DNA of 64,000 bases from Streptomyces sp. NBC_00459 (lineage in GTDB: Bacteria; Actinomycetota; Actinomycetes; Streptomycetales; Streptomycetaceae). A program made the position numbers and the translations under genes. Positions 16,502 through 24,134 of this stretch are shown here, one piece after another. The DNA lies in NCBI RefSeq assembly GCF_036013955.1, contig NZ_CP107903.1, positions 7,874,001 to 7,938,000 on the forward strand. Direction: 5' to 3'. Each line of letters starts with the position of its first letter. Within the stretch, counting starts at the first letter, position 1. Below the pieces are notes generated by a model. That model searched no databases and had not been told where the DNA came from. It saw only the letters and a program-made list of their open reading frames with translations.

Positions 16502-17308
16502 TCAGTGGGCGGGGTTGCCCGTGCTGGCCAGTGCCACCGACAGTTCGGCCGCGACCTGCTTCAGTACGGGCACGATCCTCTCCGTCGCCTCCTCGGTGAC
16601 CCGTCCCGCCGGGCCCGAGATCGAGATCGCGGCAGCGGTGGGGGAGTCGGGAACGGAGACCGCGAGACAGCGGACGCCGATCTCCTGCTCGTTGTCGTCG
16701 ACCGCGTAACCGAGGCGGCGCACGTCCTCCAGGGCGGCCAGGAAGCCGTCCGGGGTCGTGAGCGTCTTCTCCGTCGCGGCCGGCATGCCCGTACGCGCGA
16801 GCAGGGAACGCACCTCGTCCGGCGGGATGTTGGCGAGCAGGGCCTTGCCGACGCCGGTGGAGTGCGGCAGGACGCGCCGGCCCACCTCGGTGAACATGCG
16901 CATCGAGTGCTTGGACGGAACCTGCGCCACGTACACGATCTCGTCGCCGTCCAGGAGCGCCATGTTGGCCGTCTCGCCGGTCTCCTCGACCAGCCTGGCC
17001 AGGTAGGGGCGGGCCCAGGTGCCGAGCAGCCGGGACGCGGACTCGCCGAGGCGGATCAGGCGCGGGCCCAGCGCGTACCGGCGGTTGGGCTGCTGGCGTA
17101 CGTAACCGCAGGACACGAGCGTGCGCATGAGCCGGTGGATGGTCGGCAGAGGAAGCCCGCTGCTCACGGACAGTTCGCTGAGGCCGACTTCACCGCCCGC
17201 GTCCGCCATGCGCTCCAGCAGATCGAAGGCGCGCTCCAGGGACTGGACACCACCGCCGGCGGCGGCGGGTTTGGCGGCGTCGGTGGAGCTGGCGCTGGGC
17301 GTCGGCAC
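16502..17308 (-). CDS. allR: IclR-family regulator of allantoin catabolism (AllR-like)
   Basis: 268 residues. An N-terminal winged helix (VQSLERAFDLLERMADAGGEVGLSELSVSSGLPLPTIHRLMRTLVSCGYV) is followed by the IclR effector domain, with conserved GVGKALLA, GYAVDDNEQEIGVRCLAVSV and ISISGPAGRV; the latter two line the small-acid (glyoxylate-type) pocket in this family. It is divergent from allantoinase. In S. coelicolor the equivalent AllR represses allantoin genes and malate synthase and responds to pathway intermediates. The TTCC-N7-GGAA sites at 15126, 17410 and 17529 are its likely targets. Confidence 0.88.
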   Translation of the reverse strand: MPTPSASSTDAAKPAAAGGGVQSLERAFDLLERMADAGGEVGLSELSVSSGLPLPTIHRLMRTLVSCGYVRQQPNRRYALGPRLIRLGESASRLLGTWARPYLARLVEETGETANMALLDGDEIVYVAQVPSKHSMRMFTEVGRRVLPHSTGVGKALLANIPPDEVRSLLARTGMPAATEKTLTTPDGFLAALEDVRRLGYAVDDNEQEIGVRCLAVSVPDSPTAAAISISGPAGRVTEEATERIVPVLKQVAAELSVALASTGNPAH

Positions 17309-17395
17309 GGCGCGTTCCTTTCACTGCTGACAGGCGATGGTGCAGCCTACCGGGCGGTTGCTTGACGGCCTGCGGGCGTATGGCTACGTTCTGTT

Positions 17396-17424
17396 TTCCG
17401 GAAGTCTAATTCCGTCTTGTGGAA
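17396..17424. promoter_or_regulatory. Operator cluster in the allR-allB intergenic region
   Basis: TTCC-GTCTTGT-GGAA at 17410-17424, immediately preceded by TTCCGGAA at 17396-17403. The overlapping half-sites give a ladder of TTCC/GGAA elements about 100 bp upstream of the IclR start. Confidence 0.68.
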
Positions 17425-17528
17425 ACATCCAGGTTGCCGCCCCGGTTGGCGCCGGGTCGGGCGGGTCGGCAGGGTGACTCTTGACGGTGCGAGGCGGTCG
17501 GTGAAGACTCCTTCAACAGAAAGTTGAA

Positions 17529-17543
17529 TTCCGTTACGTGGAA
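17529..17543. promoter_or_regulatory. TTCC-N7-GGAA operator upstream of allantoinase
   Basis: TTCC GTTACGT GGAA, 48 bp before the GTG of allB. It shares 12 of 15 bases with the 17410 site, and the spacer and ends match the site in front of aceB. Confidence 0.7.
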
Positions 17544-17590
17544 GTTAACAGCGGAATTCACGGTGTCAGAGGTGACAGAGAGGGGTCCGG

Positions 17591-18931
17591 GTGTCCGACA
17601 TCGAACTGGTGCTGCGTTCGACGCGCGTCATCACGCCCGAGGGGACGCGTGCGGCCACCGTGGCGGTCGCCGACGGCCGGATCGCGGCCGTCCTCCCGTA
17701 CGAGGCCGACGTACCGCCCGGCGCGCGCCTGGAGGACTTCGGCGACGACGTCCTGCTGCCCGGGCTGGTCGACACCCACGTACACGTCAACGACCCCGGA
17801 CGCACGGAGTGGGAGGGCTTCTGGACCGCCACGCGTGCCGCGGCGGCCGGCGGCATCACCACCCTCGTCGACATGCCTCTCAACTCCCTCCCGCCGACGA
17901 CCACGGTCGACCACCTCCGTACCAAGCGGGAGGTGGCCGCCGGCAAGGCGCACATCGACGTCGGATTCTGGGGCGGCGCGCTGCCCGACAACGTCAAGGA
18001 CCTGCGCCCCCTGCACGATGCCGGTGTCTTCGGCTTCAAGGCGTTCCTGTCGCCGTCCGGTGTGGACGAGTTCCCGCACCTCGACCAGGAGCGACTCGCC
18101 CGGTCCATGGCCGAGATCGCCGGCTTCGACGGACTCCTCATCGTGCACGCCGAGGACCCGCACCACCTCGACTCGGCCCCGCAGCGGGGCGGCCCCGAGT
18201 ACGCCCACTTCCTCGCCTCGCGCCCGCGCGGCGCGGAGGACAGGGCGATCGCCGACCTGATCGAGCAGGCGAGGCGTCTGCACGCGCGCGTGCACGTCCT
18301 GCACCTGTCGTCGAGCGACGCGCTGCCGCTGATCGCGGCGGCGAAGGCGGACGGCGTGCGGATCACCGTGGAGACGTGTCCGCACTATCTGACCCTCACC
18401 GCCGAGGAAGTCCCGGACGGGGCCAGCGAGTTCAAGTGCTGCCCGCCCATCAGGGAGGCCGCCAACCAGGATCTGCTGTGGCAGGCGCTGGCCGACGGCA
18501 CGATCGACTGCGTGGTCACCGACCACTCACCGTCCACCGCCGACCTGAAGACCGCCGACTTCGCCACGGCGTGGGGCGGCATCTCGGGGCTCCAGCTGAG
18601 CCTCGCGGCGGTGTGGACCGAGGCGCGGACCCGGGGCCACTCCCTGGAGGACGTCGTGCGCTGGATGTCCACACGCACGGCCGCACTTGTGGGCCTCGGC
18701 GCACGCAAGGGCGCCATCGAGGCGGGCCGGGACGCCGACTTCGCGGTACTCGCGCCGGACGAGACGTTCACCGTGGACCCGGCCGCCCTGCAACACCGCA
18801 ACCGCGTGACCGCGTACGCGGGCAAAACCCTCAGCGGCGTCGTCAGATCGACGTGGCTGCGCGGCGAACGCATCGTGGCGGAGGGCGAGTTCACCGAACC
18901 GAAGGGTCAACTCCTCACCCGCGTGCCTTGA
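17591..18931 (+). CDS. allB: Allantoinase
   Basis: 446-residue cyclic amidohydrolase that opens the hydantoin ring of allantoin to allantoate. Binuclear metal residues are visible: DTHVHVNDPGRTEWEGF (HxH), GFKAFLS (carboxylated Lys), IVHAED (His), HVLHLSS (His) and VVTDHSPS (Asp). Length and motifs fit AllB/PuuE-unrelated amidohydrolases. It starts with GTG 17591 and is divergent from the IclR regulator, with operator-like sites in between. Allantoicase follows 106 bp downstream on the same strand. Confidence 0.95.
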   Translation: MSDIELVLRSTRVITPEGTRAATVAVADGRIAAVLPYEADVPPGARLEDFGDDVLLPGLVDTHVHVNDPGRTEWEGFWTATRAAAAGGITTLVDMPLNSLPPTTTVDHLRTKREVAAGKAHIDVGFWGGALPDNVKDLRPLHDAGVFGFKAFLSPSGVDEFPHLDQERLARSMAEIAGFDGLLIVHAEDPHHLDSAPQRGGPEYAHFLASRPRGAEDRAIADLIEQARRLHARVHVLHLSSSDALPLIAAAKADGVRITVETCPHYLTLTAEEVPDGASEFKCCPPIREAANQDLLWQALADGTIDCVVTDHSPSTADLKTADFATAWGGISGLQLSLAAVWTEARTRGHSLEDVVRWMSTRTAALVGLGARKGAIEAGRDADFAVLAPDETFTVDPAALQHRNRVTAYAGKTLSGVVRSTWLRGERIVAEGEFTEPKGQLLTRVP

Positions 18932-19037
18932 CCCGCCTTTCCCCTCAGCCTTCCCTCTCCGCACTCCCGCTCCGCCCTCTCCCTTCCTCTGTTCCCGGCA
19001 CCCGCAGCGCCGACTCCGAAAGGCAGAACTGATCACC

Positions 19038-20153
19038 GTGACCGCGATTCCGAGCTTCACCGGCGACGCGAACCCCTACGGAGGCGGTGACCCGTACGCG
19101 GACTACCGCACCGCGGACTTCCCCTTCGCCCAGTACGCCGACCTCGCCGACCGCCGCCTCGGGGCCGGGGTGATCGCCGCCAACGACGAGTTCTTCGCCG
19201 ACCGCGAGAACATGCTGGTGCCCGGGCCCGCCGAGTTCGTGCCCGAGCATTTCGGCCACAAGGGCAAGATCATGGACGGCTGGGAGACACGGCGTCGGCG
19301 CGGCGCGTCCGCCGAGCACCCGTGGCCGACGGCCGAGGACCACGACTGGGCGCTGGTACGGCTCGGCGCGCCGGGTGTCGTACGCGGCATCGTGGTCGAC
19401 ACCGCCCACTTCCGCGGCAACTATCCGCAGGCCGTGTCGGTGGAGGGCGTATCGGTGCCCGGCTCACCGTCCCCCGAGGAACTGCTGGCGGACGACGTGA
19501 AGTGGACGACGCTCGTACCCCGCACGAAGGTGGGCGGCCACGCGGCGAACGGCTTCGAGGTGTCCCTCGAACAGCGCTTCACGCACCTGCGGGTGAACCA
19601 GCATCCCGACGGGGGGATCGCGCGTCTGCGGGTGTACGGCGAGGTGGTCCCGGACCCGGAGTGGCTGGCGGCGCTGGGCACCTTCGACGTGGTCGCCCTG
19701 GAGAACGGCGGCCGGGCCGAGGACGCGTCCGACCGCTTCTACTCACCGGCGTCGAACACCATCCAGCCGGGGCGCTCCCGCAAGATGGACGACGGGTGGG
19801 AGACGCGTCGCCGCCGCGACCAGGGCAACGACTGGATCCGCTACCGGCTGGTGGCGCGGGCGGAGATCCGGGCGCTGGAGATCGACACGGCGTATCTCAA
19901 GGGGAACAGTGCGGGGTGGGCGACGGTGTCGCTCCGGGACGGCGAGAGCGGTGAGTGGACGGAGATCGTCCCGCGGACCCGCCTCCAGCCCGACACCAAC
20001 CACCGCTTTGTTCTGCCGACCCCGGCGGCGGGCACGCACGCGCGCGTGGACATCTATCCCGACGGCGGGATCTCACGGCTGCGGCTGTTCGGCTCTCTGA
20101 CGGAGGAGGGGGCGGGGGAACTGGCGGCTCGGCATCGGGGGTTGGGGGGCTGA
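19038..20153 (+). CDS. alc: Allantoicase
   Basis: 371 residues. Cleaves allantoate to ureidoglycolate and urea; ureidoglycolate then yields glyoxylate for the nearby malate synthase. The family's internal duplication is plain: GHKGKIMDGWETRRRRG near residue 75 and RSRKMDDGWETRRRRDQG near residue 250, each followed by a beta-jelly-roll segment (VVDTAHFRGNYPQ and EIDTAYLKGNSAG; THLRVNQHPDGGIARLRVYG and ARVDIYPDGGISRLRLFG). GTG 19038 sits after GAAAGGCAG. It forms an operon with allantoinase. Confidence 0.94.
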   Translation: MTAIPSFTGDANPYGGGDPYADYRTADFPFAQYADLADRRLGAGVIAANDEFFADRENMLVPGPAEFVPEHFGHKGKIMDGWETRRRRGASAEHPWPTAEDHDWALVRLGAPGVVRGIVVDTAHFRGNYPQAVSVEGVSVPGSPSPEELLADDVKWTTLVPRTKVGGHAANGFEVSLEQRFTHLRVNQHPDGGIARLRVYGEVVPDPEWLAALGTFDVVALENGGRAEDASDRFYSPASNTIQPGRSRKMDDGWETRRRRDQGNDWIRYRLVARAEIRALEIDTAYLKGNSAGWATVSLRDGESGEWTEIVPRTRLQPDTNHRFVLPTPAAGTHARVDIYPDGGISRLRLFGSLTEEGAGELAARHRGLGG

Positions 20154-20814
20154 GGTTGCCTCCGGCGGTGGTGCGGGGTGTGGGGCCACGGGCTGCAGGG
20201 AGATGGGGTGGGGGAGTGGGCGGCTGGGCCAGGGGGTCCGCCTCAGCCCCCTTTCTCGCCCCCGCCGCCCCTACCCGTCCCATCCCCAGGGGCTCCGCCC
20301 CTTCGACCCCACCAGGGGGCTGCGCCCCCTGGACCCCCTGCGGGGACTGCGTCCCCTGAACCCCCTGCGGGGACTGCGTCCCCTGAACCCCGCTCGGGCT
20401 TCGCCCTCTGCCTCCCCCGCGGGACTGCCTCCCCTGCATTCCACCCGGGTTTTGCCCTCTGCGTCCCCCGCGGGACTGCGTCCGCTGTATCCCACCCGGG
20501 TTTTGCCCTCTGCCTCCCCCGCGGGACTGCCTCCCCTGCATTCCACCCGGGCTTTGCCCTCTGCGTCCCCCGCGGGACTGCGTCCGCTGTATCCCACCCG
20601 GGTTTTGCCCTCTGCCTCCCCCGCGGGACTGCCTCCCCTGCACCCCACCCGGGCTTTGCCCTGCACCCCACCCGGGCTTTGCCCTGCACCCCAGTGAGGG
20701 CTGGGGCCCTGGGACCAGCCCGGGGCTGTGCTCCCCGGATCACGCCCGAGGTGGGAGGCCTGTGCTCCGATTCGGGGTGCTCGCCTTGGCTGACGGCGGG
20801 GGCTCGTCCGGCTG
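20154..20814. other. Gene-free repeat-rich intergenic region
   Basis: About 660 bp between allantoicase and the SDR gene. It begins with 60 bp of G-rich sequence, then short palindromic GGGGCTxCGCCCC-like and CCCCCTGCGGGGACTGCG units, then the 51-bp tandem array annotated separately, then two 23-bp copies of GCACCCCACCCGGGCTTTGCCCT. Open frames in it are by-products of the 51-bp (17-codon) period. Confidence 0.7.
20421..20666. repeat. 51-bp tandem array with alternating A/B units (102-bp superperiod)
   Basis: Units begin at 20421, 20472, 20523 and 20574, with a partial unit at 20625. All contain CCACCCGGG(T/C)TTTGCCCT and end in CCCCCGC. Odd units read GGGACTGCCTCCCCTGCATT; even units read GGGACTGCGTCCGCTGTATC. 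A shorter 28-bp tandem (CTGCGGGGACTGCGTCCCCT-type) precedes it at about 20337-20392. There are no unique spacers, so it is not a CRISPR array. Confidence 0.88.
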
Positions 20815-21561
20815 TTACGCCGCGTGGCCTCCGTCCACGGAGTATTCGGCGCCTGTGACGTAGTCGGCCGTCGCGAGGTGGGCGACGGTTGTCGCCACTT
20901 CCTCCGTGCGGCCGAAGCGGCCCAGGGCGGTCAGCGCGGACTGGGCGGGGGCGTACGGGCCGTCGGCCGGGTTGAGGTCCGTGTCGATCGGGCCGGGGTG
21001 CACGATGTTCGCCGTGATTCCGCGGGCGCCCAGTTCCCTGGCCAGCGCCTTTGTCAGACCCACCAGGGCCGACTTGCTCATCGCGTACAGGGTGCCGCCG
21101 GGGCCGGGCACCCGCTGGGTCATACAGGTGCCGATCGTGATGATCCGGCCGCCGTGGGTCATGCGCCCGGCGGCTGCCTGGGAGACCAGGAACACGCCGC
21201 GCACGTTCACCGCCAGCACGCGGTCGACGTCCGCAAGGGTTAGGCCCGCCAGCGGTCCGAGGACGCCGACGCCCACGTTGTTCACCAGCACGTCCAGGCC
21301 ACCGAGCATCTCCGCCGTACGCTCCACCGACCCGGCTGCCTCCACCGCGTCCGCCGAGTCCGCCCGCAGGGCCACCGCACGGCGTCCCAGCGCCTCGACA
21401 GCCCGTACGACGTCCTGCGCCGCCTCCTTGCCGTTCACGTAGGTGACGGCCACGTCCGCGCCCTCCTGGGCGAGCCGCAGCGCCGTCGCCGCTCCGATGC
21501 CGCGGCTGCCGCCGGTAACCAGCGCGACCTTGCCGTTCAGGGGTCCGTAAGAAGTCTTCAT
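20815..21561 (-). CDS. Short-chain dehydrogenase/reductase
   Basis: 248-residue classical SDR. NAD(P) loop TGGSRGIGAATALRLAQEGADVAV, NNVGVGVLG, active-site Tyr-Lys in YAMSKSALVGL and a C-terminal YVTGAEYSVDGGHAA. The position 14 residues before the Tyr, normally the catalytic Ser, reads Thr-Cys (IITIGTCMTQRV), so the usual Ser-Tyr-Lys triad appears altered. ATG 21561 has no ribosome binding site, so a leaderless message is possible. It is divergent from a DHFR-like gene. Substrate unknown. Confidence 0.87.
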   Translation of the reverse strand: MKTSYGPLNGKVALVTGGSRGIGAATALRLAQEGADVAVTYVNGKEAAQDVVRAVEALGRRAVALRADSADAVEAAGSVERTAEMLGGLDVLVNNVGVGVLGPLAGLTLADVDRVLAVNVRGVFLVSQAAAGRMTHGGRIITIGTCMTQRVPGPGGTLYAMSKSALVGLTKALARELGARGITANIVHPGPIDTDLNPADGPYAPAQSALTALGRFGRTEEVATTVAHLATADYVTGAEYSVDGGHAA

Positions 21562-21710
21562 ACGACCATTGCAGCGGTGGGCGGTATCGCGTGCTGGCGG
21601 TGAGCGGACACCGATGTCCGGTGCTCCGCAGTCCACCGGCCGATGAGTTGCGGGCGCCTACGGGGTCTGAGCTGATGACAGCAGACCCTCCGAGAGAGCA
21701 GGCAACCGCC

Positions 21711-22337
21711 ATGGGCACCCTCACCCTCACCTCCTTCGTCACCCTCGACGGTGTCTACCAGGCCCCCGGCGGCCCCAAGGAGGACCCGCGGGACGGCTTC
21801 GAGCAGGGCGGCTGGAGCGTCCCGTACGGGGACGAGGACTTCGGCCGGTTCGTCGAGGAGGTCTTCGGACGCGTCGACGCCTTCCTCCTGGGCCGCCGTA
21901 CGTACGACATCTTCGCCTCGTACTGGCCCAAGGTCACCGACCCCGCCGACCCGGTCGCGTCCCGGCTGAACGCCCTGCCGAAGTACGTCGCCTCCGCGAG
22001 CCTCAAGGACCCCCGGTGGGCCGGCACGAGCGTGCTGGGCGGCGACCTCGGTAAAGAGGTCACCGCTCTCAAGGAGCGCACCGACCGTGAGGTCCAGGTG
22101 CACGGCAGCGGTGCCCTCGCCCAGTCCCTCCTCGCCCTCGACCTCGTCGACAAGGTCCATCTGCTGACCTTCCCGGTCGTCCTCGGCGCCGGGCGCCGCC
22201 TCTTCGCGGAGGGCGCCGTCCCGACCGCCTTCCGGCACGTCGGAGGCCGTACGACCGCGGCGGGCGTCTCCATCCAGACCTACGAGCTCGCGGGCCGCCC
22301 GGAGTACGGCACGTACGAGCTCCCGAAGAACGCGTAA
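21711..22337 (+). CDS. Dihydrofolate reductase family protein (RibD C-terminal fold)
   Basis: 208 residues of the DHFR/RibD-C superfamily, common in actinobacteria as 'dihydrofolate reductase family protein'. Seen: LTSFVTLDGVYQAPGG at the N-terminus, FLLGRRTYDIFASYWP, DREVQVHGSGALAQSLLALDLVDKVHLLTFPVVLGAGRRLF and a C-terminal beta-strand. It probably uses NADPH on an unknown substrate and is not the housekeeping DHFR. An alternative in-frame ATG lies at 21675. Confidence 0.85.
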   Translation: MGTLTLTSFVTLDGVYQAPGGPKEDPRDGFEQGGWSVPYGDEDFGRFVEEVFGRVDAFLLGRRTYDIFASYWPKVTDPADPVASRLNALPKYVASASLKDPRWAGTSVLGGDLGKEVTALKERTDREVQVHGSGALAQSLLALDLVDKVHLLTFPVVLGAGRRLFAEGAVPTAFRHVGGRTTAAGVSIQTYELAGRPEYGTYELPKNA

Positions 22338-22367
22338 CCCGGTTCGGGAAGCTCTTGGGCCCGGCCG

Positions 22368-23180
22368 TCAGCCGCGTACGGACCGGTCGGAGAACTCCCG
22401 GCCGGACGGGCCGGGTTCGGGGTGGGCCCCGGTGAGTTCGGGCTCCAGGCCGTCTCGCAGATCGGCATGTCCGCGGCCCGCGTCGCTGCGCCAGGCCTCG
22501 AAGGCCCATGCCGTGAGGGCGACCACGGCGAGGCCCAGGAGCCAGCCGCCCACGACATCGCTGAACCAGTGCACGCCGAGCGCGATCCGGGTGAAGCCGA
22601 CGCCGAGCACGGACACGACCGCGGCGCACCAGCACAGCGACCGCAGAGCGCGCGGGACCAGGGGCAGCAGAACCAGGAGCAGGATCGCGAAGGAGGTGGT
22701 CGCGGTCATCGCGTGGCCCGACGGGAAGGAGAATCCCGGTGCGTGCGCGACCGGATCCACCAGGGACGGCCTGGCTCGCTCGACAACCGTCTTTACCAGC
22801 AGCCCGATGAGTCCGCCGGCCACGGCCGTCACGGCGGACCAGGCGGCGAGCCGCCAGGCCCGTCGGTACAGCAGCCACACCGTCAGCAGGGCGACGACCG
22901 TCCGCAGGGTGAACGGGTCCCACAACCGGTCGGACAGGAAGCGCAGGGTGTCCGTCCACGCCGGGTGTTCGAGGGCGGTCTCGTGCAACCTCCGTGCCGC
23001 GCCCGCGTCGAGACGGCGCAGTGGCTGCCACTGCCCCTCGACCAGGACGAGCAGCAGGCCGAAGGGGACGGCGGCGACGGCGGCGACAGCGGCCGAACCG
23101 AGCAGGTGGATGCCGAATCTCCGGTCGGCCGCCCGGCGGCGACGGTCACGAAGGCGCTGGGCCGTGGCGCGGACCACCAT
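22368..23180 (-). CDS. PAP2-family membrane phosphatase
   Basis: 270 residues with about six membrane helices. The three PAP2 motifs are KTVVERARP, FPSGHA and a later RIALGVHWFSDVVGG (Arg-His-Asp). This is a lipid-phosphate phosphatase, possibly acting on undecaprenyl pyrophosphate or phosphatidic acid. It is the third gene of a three-gene operon with back-to-back TGA-ATG junctions (24134/24135 and 23180/23181); the first gene carries a second PAP2 domain. Confidence 0.9.
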   Translation of the reverse strand: MVVRATAQRLRDRRRRAADRRFGIHLLGSAAVAAVAAVPFGLLLVLVEGQWQPLRRLDAGAARRLHETALEHPAWTDTLRFLSDRLWDPFTLRTVVALLTVWLLYRRAWRLAAWSAVTAVAGGLIGLLVKTVVERARPSLVDPVAHAPGFSFPSGHAMTATTSFAILLLVLLPLVPRALRSLCWCAAVVSVLGVGFTRIALGVHWFSDVVGGWLLGLAVVALTAWAFEAWRSDAGRGHADLRDGLEPELTGAHPEPGPSGREFSDRSVRG

Positions 23181-24134
23181 TCAGACTCCCGGGTCGGCTT
23201 GGATCGGACCGGGCCGCAGCGCCCGCGCGGCCTCCAACTGCGCGGCGAACGCCAGCCCCAGAAAGAGGGCGATGGAGGTCAGATAGGCCCAGATCAGCAG
23301 CGACATGAAGGCGCTGAGCGGGCCGTAGACCGTGTCGAAGGACCCGCTGATGCCCAGGTACAGACTCAACAGCCAGGTCAGGACCGTCCACAGCACGAGA
23401 TACACGGCGGCGCCGAAGGCCAGCCAGGTGTAGCCGGGCTGTCGGCGCCGGGGGGAGCGCCGGAAGATCAGACTGGCCGAGAGCAGGGCGAGCAGCAGGC
23501 CGAAGGGCCAGCGCAGGATCTCGCAGACCGTCCTGGCGTCGCCGTCGAGGTGATACACCGTCACCGCCGAGGCGGCCAGGTCACCGCCGGCCACCATCAC
23601 GATGAACCCCAGGCCGAGCGGAATCCCGGCGCAGAGGGACATCACGAGCCCGCGCAGGTACTTCTGGCGGAAGGGGCGGTCCCGTTCGTTTCCGTAGATC
23701 CGGTTGGCACCGCGTTCGATCTGGCACATCGCGGTGGTGACGTTGATCATGGAGAAGAGCAGGCCGAACCAGAGGGCGATCTGTGCACCGTTTCCCGCAC
23801 TGCGGCGGCTGCGGTCCAGGGCGTCGTCGACGACTTCGGCGCTGGGCCCCTGTGCGAGCCGGTGGATGGTCAGTTCGGCGAGTCGTCCGATGTTCTCCGT
23901 GTGCAGCGTGGTGGACAGTCCGACGAAGGCGATGGCCAGCGGGATCACCGACAGCACGGTCTGGAGGGCGAGCGCGCGGGAATGGCTGAAGCCGTCGGCG
24001 TAGCGGAACCGGACGAAGGAGTCGCGCAGCAGCGGCCAGCGGCCGTAGCGGCGCAGCGACGTCAGTGCCTCGTCGGCCGAGAGCTCGTCGCCGGACATGT
24101 CGCGGGTCTCGGGGACCTTTGTGGCGGTGCCCAT
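23181..24134 (-). CDS. YihY/BrkB-family membrane protein
   Basis: 317 residues with about six membrane helices of the YihY/BrkB type: GFSHSRALALQTVLSVIPLAIAFVGLS, WFGLLFSMINVTTAMCQIERGANRIYG, YTWLAFGAAVYLVLWTVLTWLLSLYLG and AFMSLLIWAYLTSIALFLGLAFAAQLEAARA. Biochemical function is unsettled; members were once misnamed RNase BN. The operon with two lipid phosphatases and a diacylglycerol-kinase-like domain suggests a role in envelope lipids. Confidence 0.88.
   Translation of the reverse strand: MGTATKVPETRDMSGDELSADEALTSLRRYGRWPLLRDSFVRFRYADGFSHSRALALQTVLSVIPLAIAFVGLSTTLHTENIGRLAELTIHRLAQGPSAEVVDDALDRSRRSAGNGAQIALWFGLLFSMINVTTAMCQIERGANRIYGNERDRPFRQKYLRGLVMSLCAGIPLGLGFIVMVAGGDLAASAVTVYHLDGDARTVCEILRWPFGLLLALLSASLIFRRSPRRRQPGYTWLAFGAAVYLVLWTVLTWLLSLYLGISGSFDTVYGPLSAFMSLLIWAYLTSIALFLGLAFAAQLEAARALRPGPIQADPGV

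Noticed and set aside
20421..20700. CRISPR array
   Set aside because: Repeats are directly adjacent, without unique spacers, and no cas genes are present.
20243..20814. Repeat protein encoded by the 51-bp array (17-residue repeats)
   Set aside because: The period is divisible by three, so several frames stay open by default; no ribosome site or conserved start, and the composition is only Gly/Arg/Ala/Pro.
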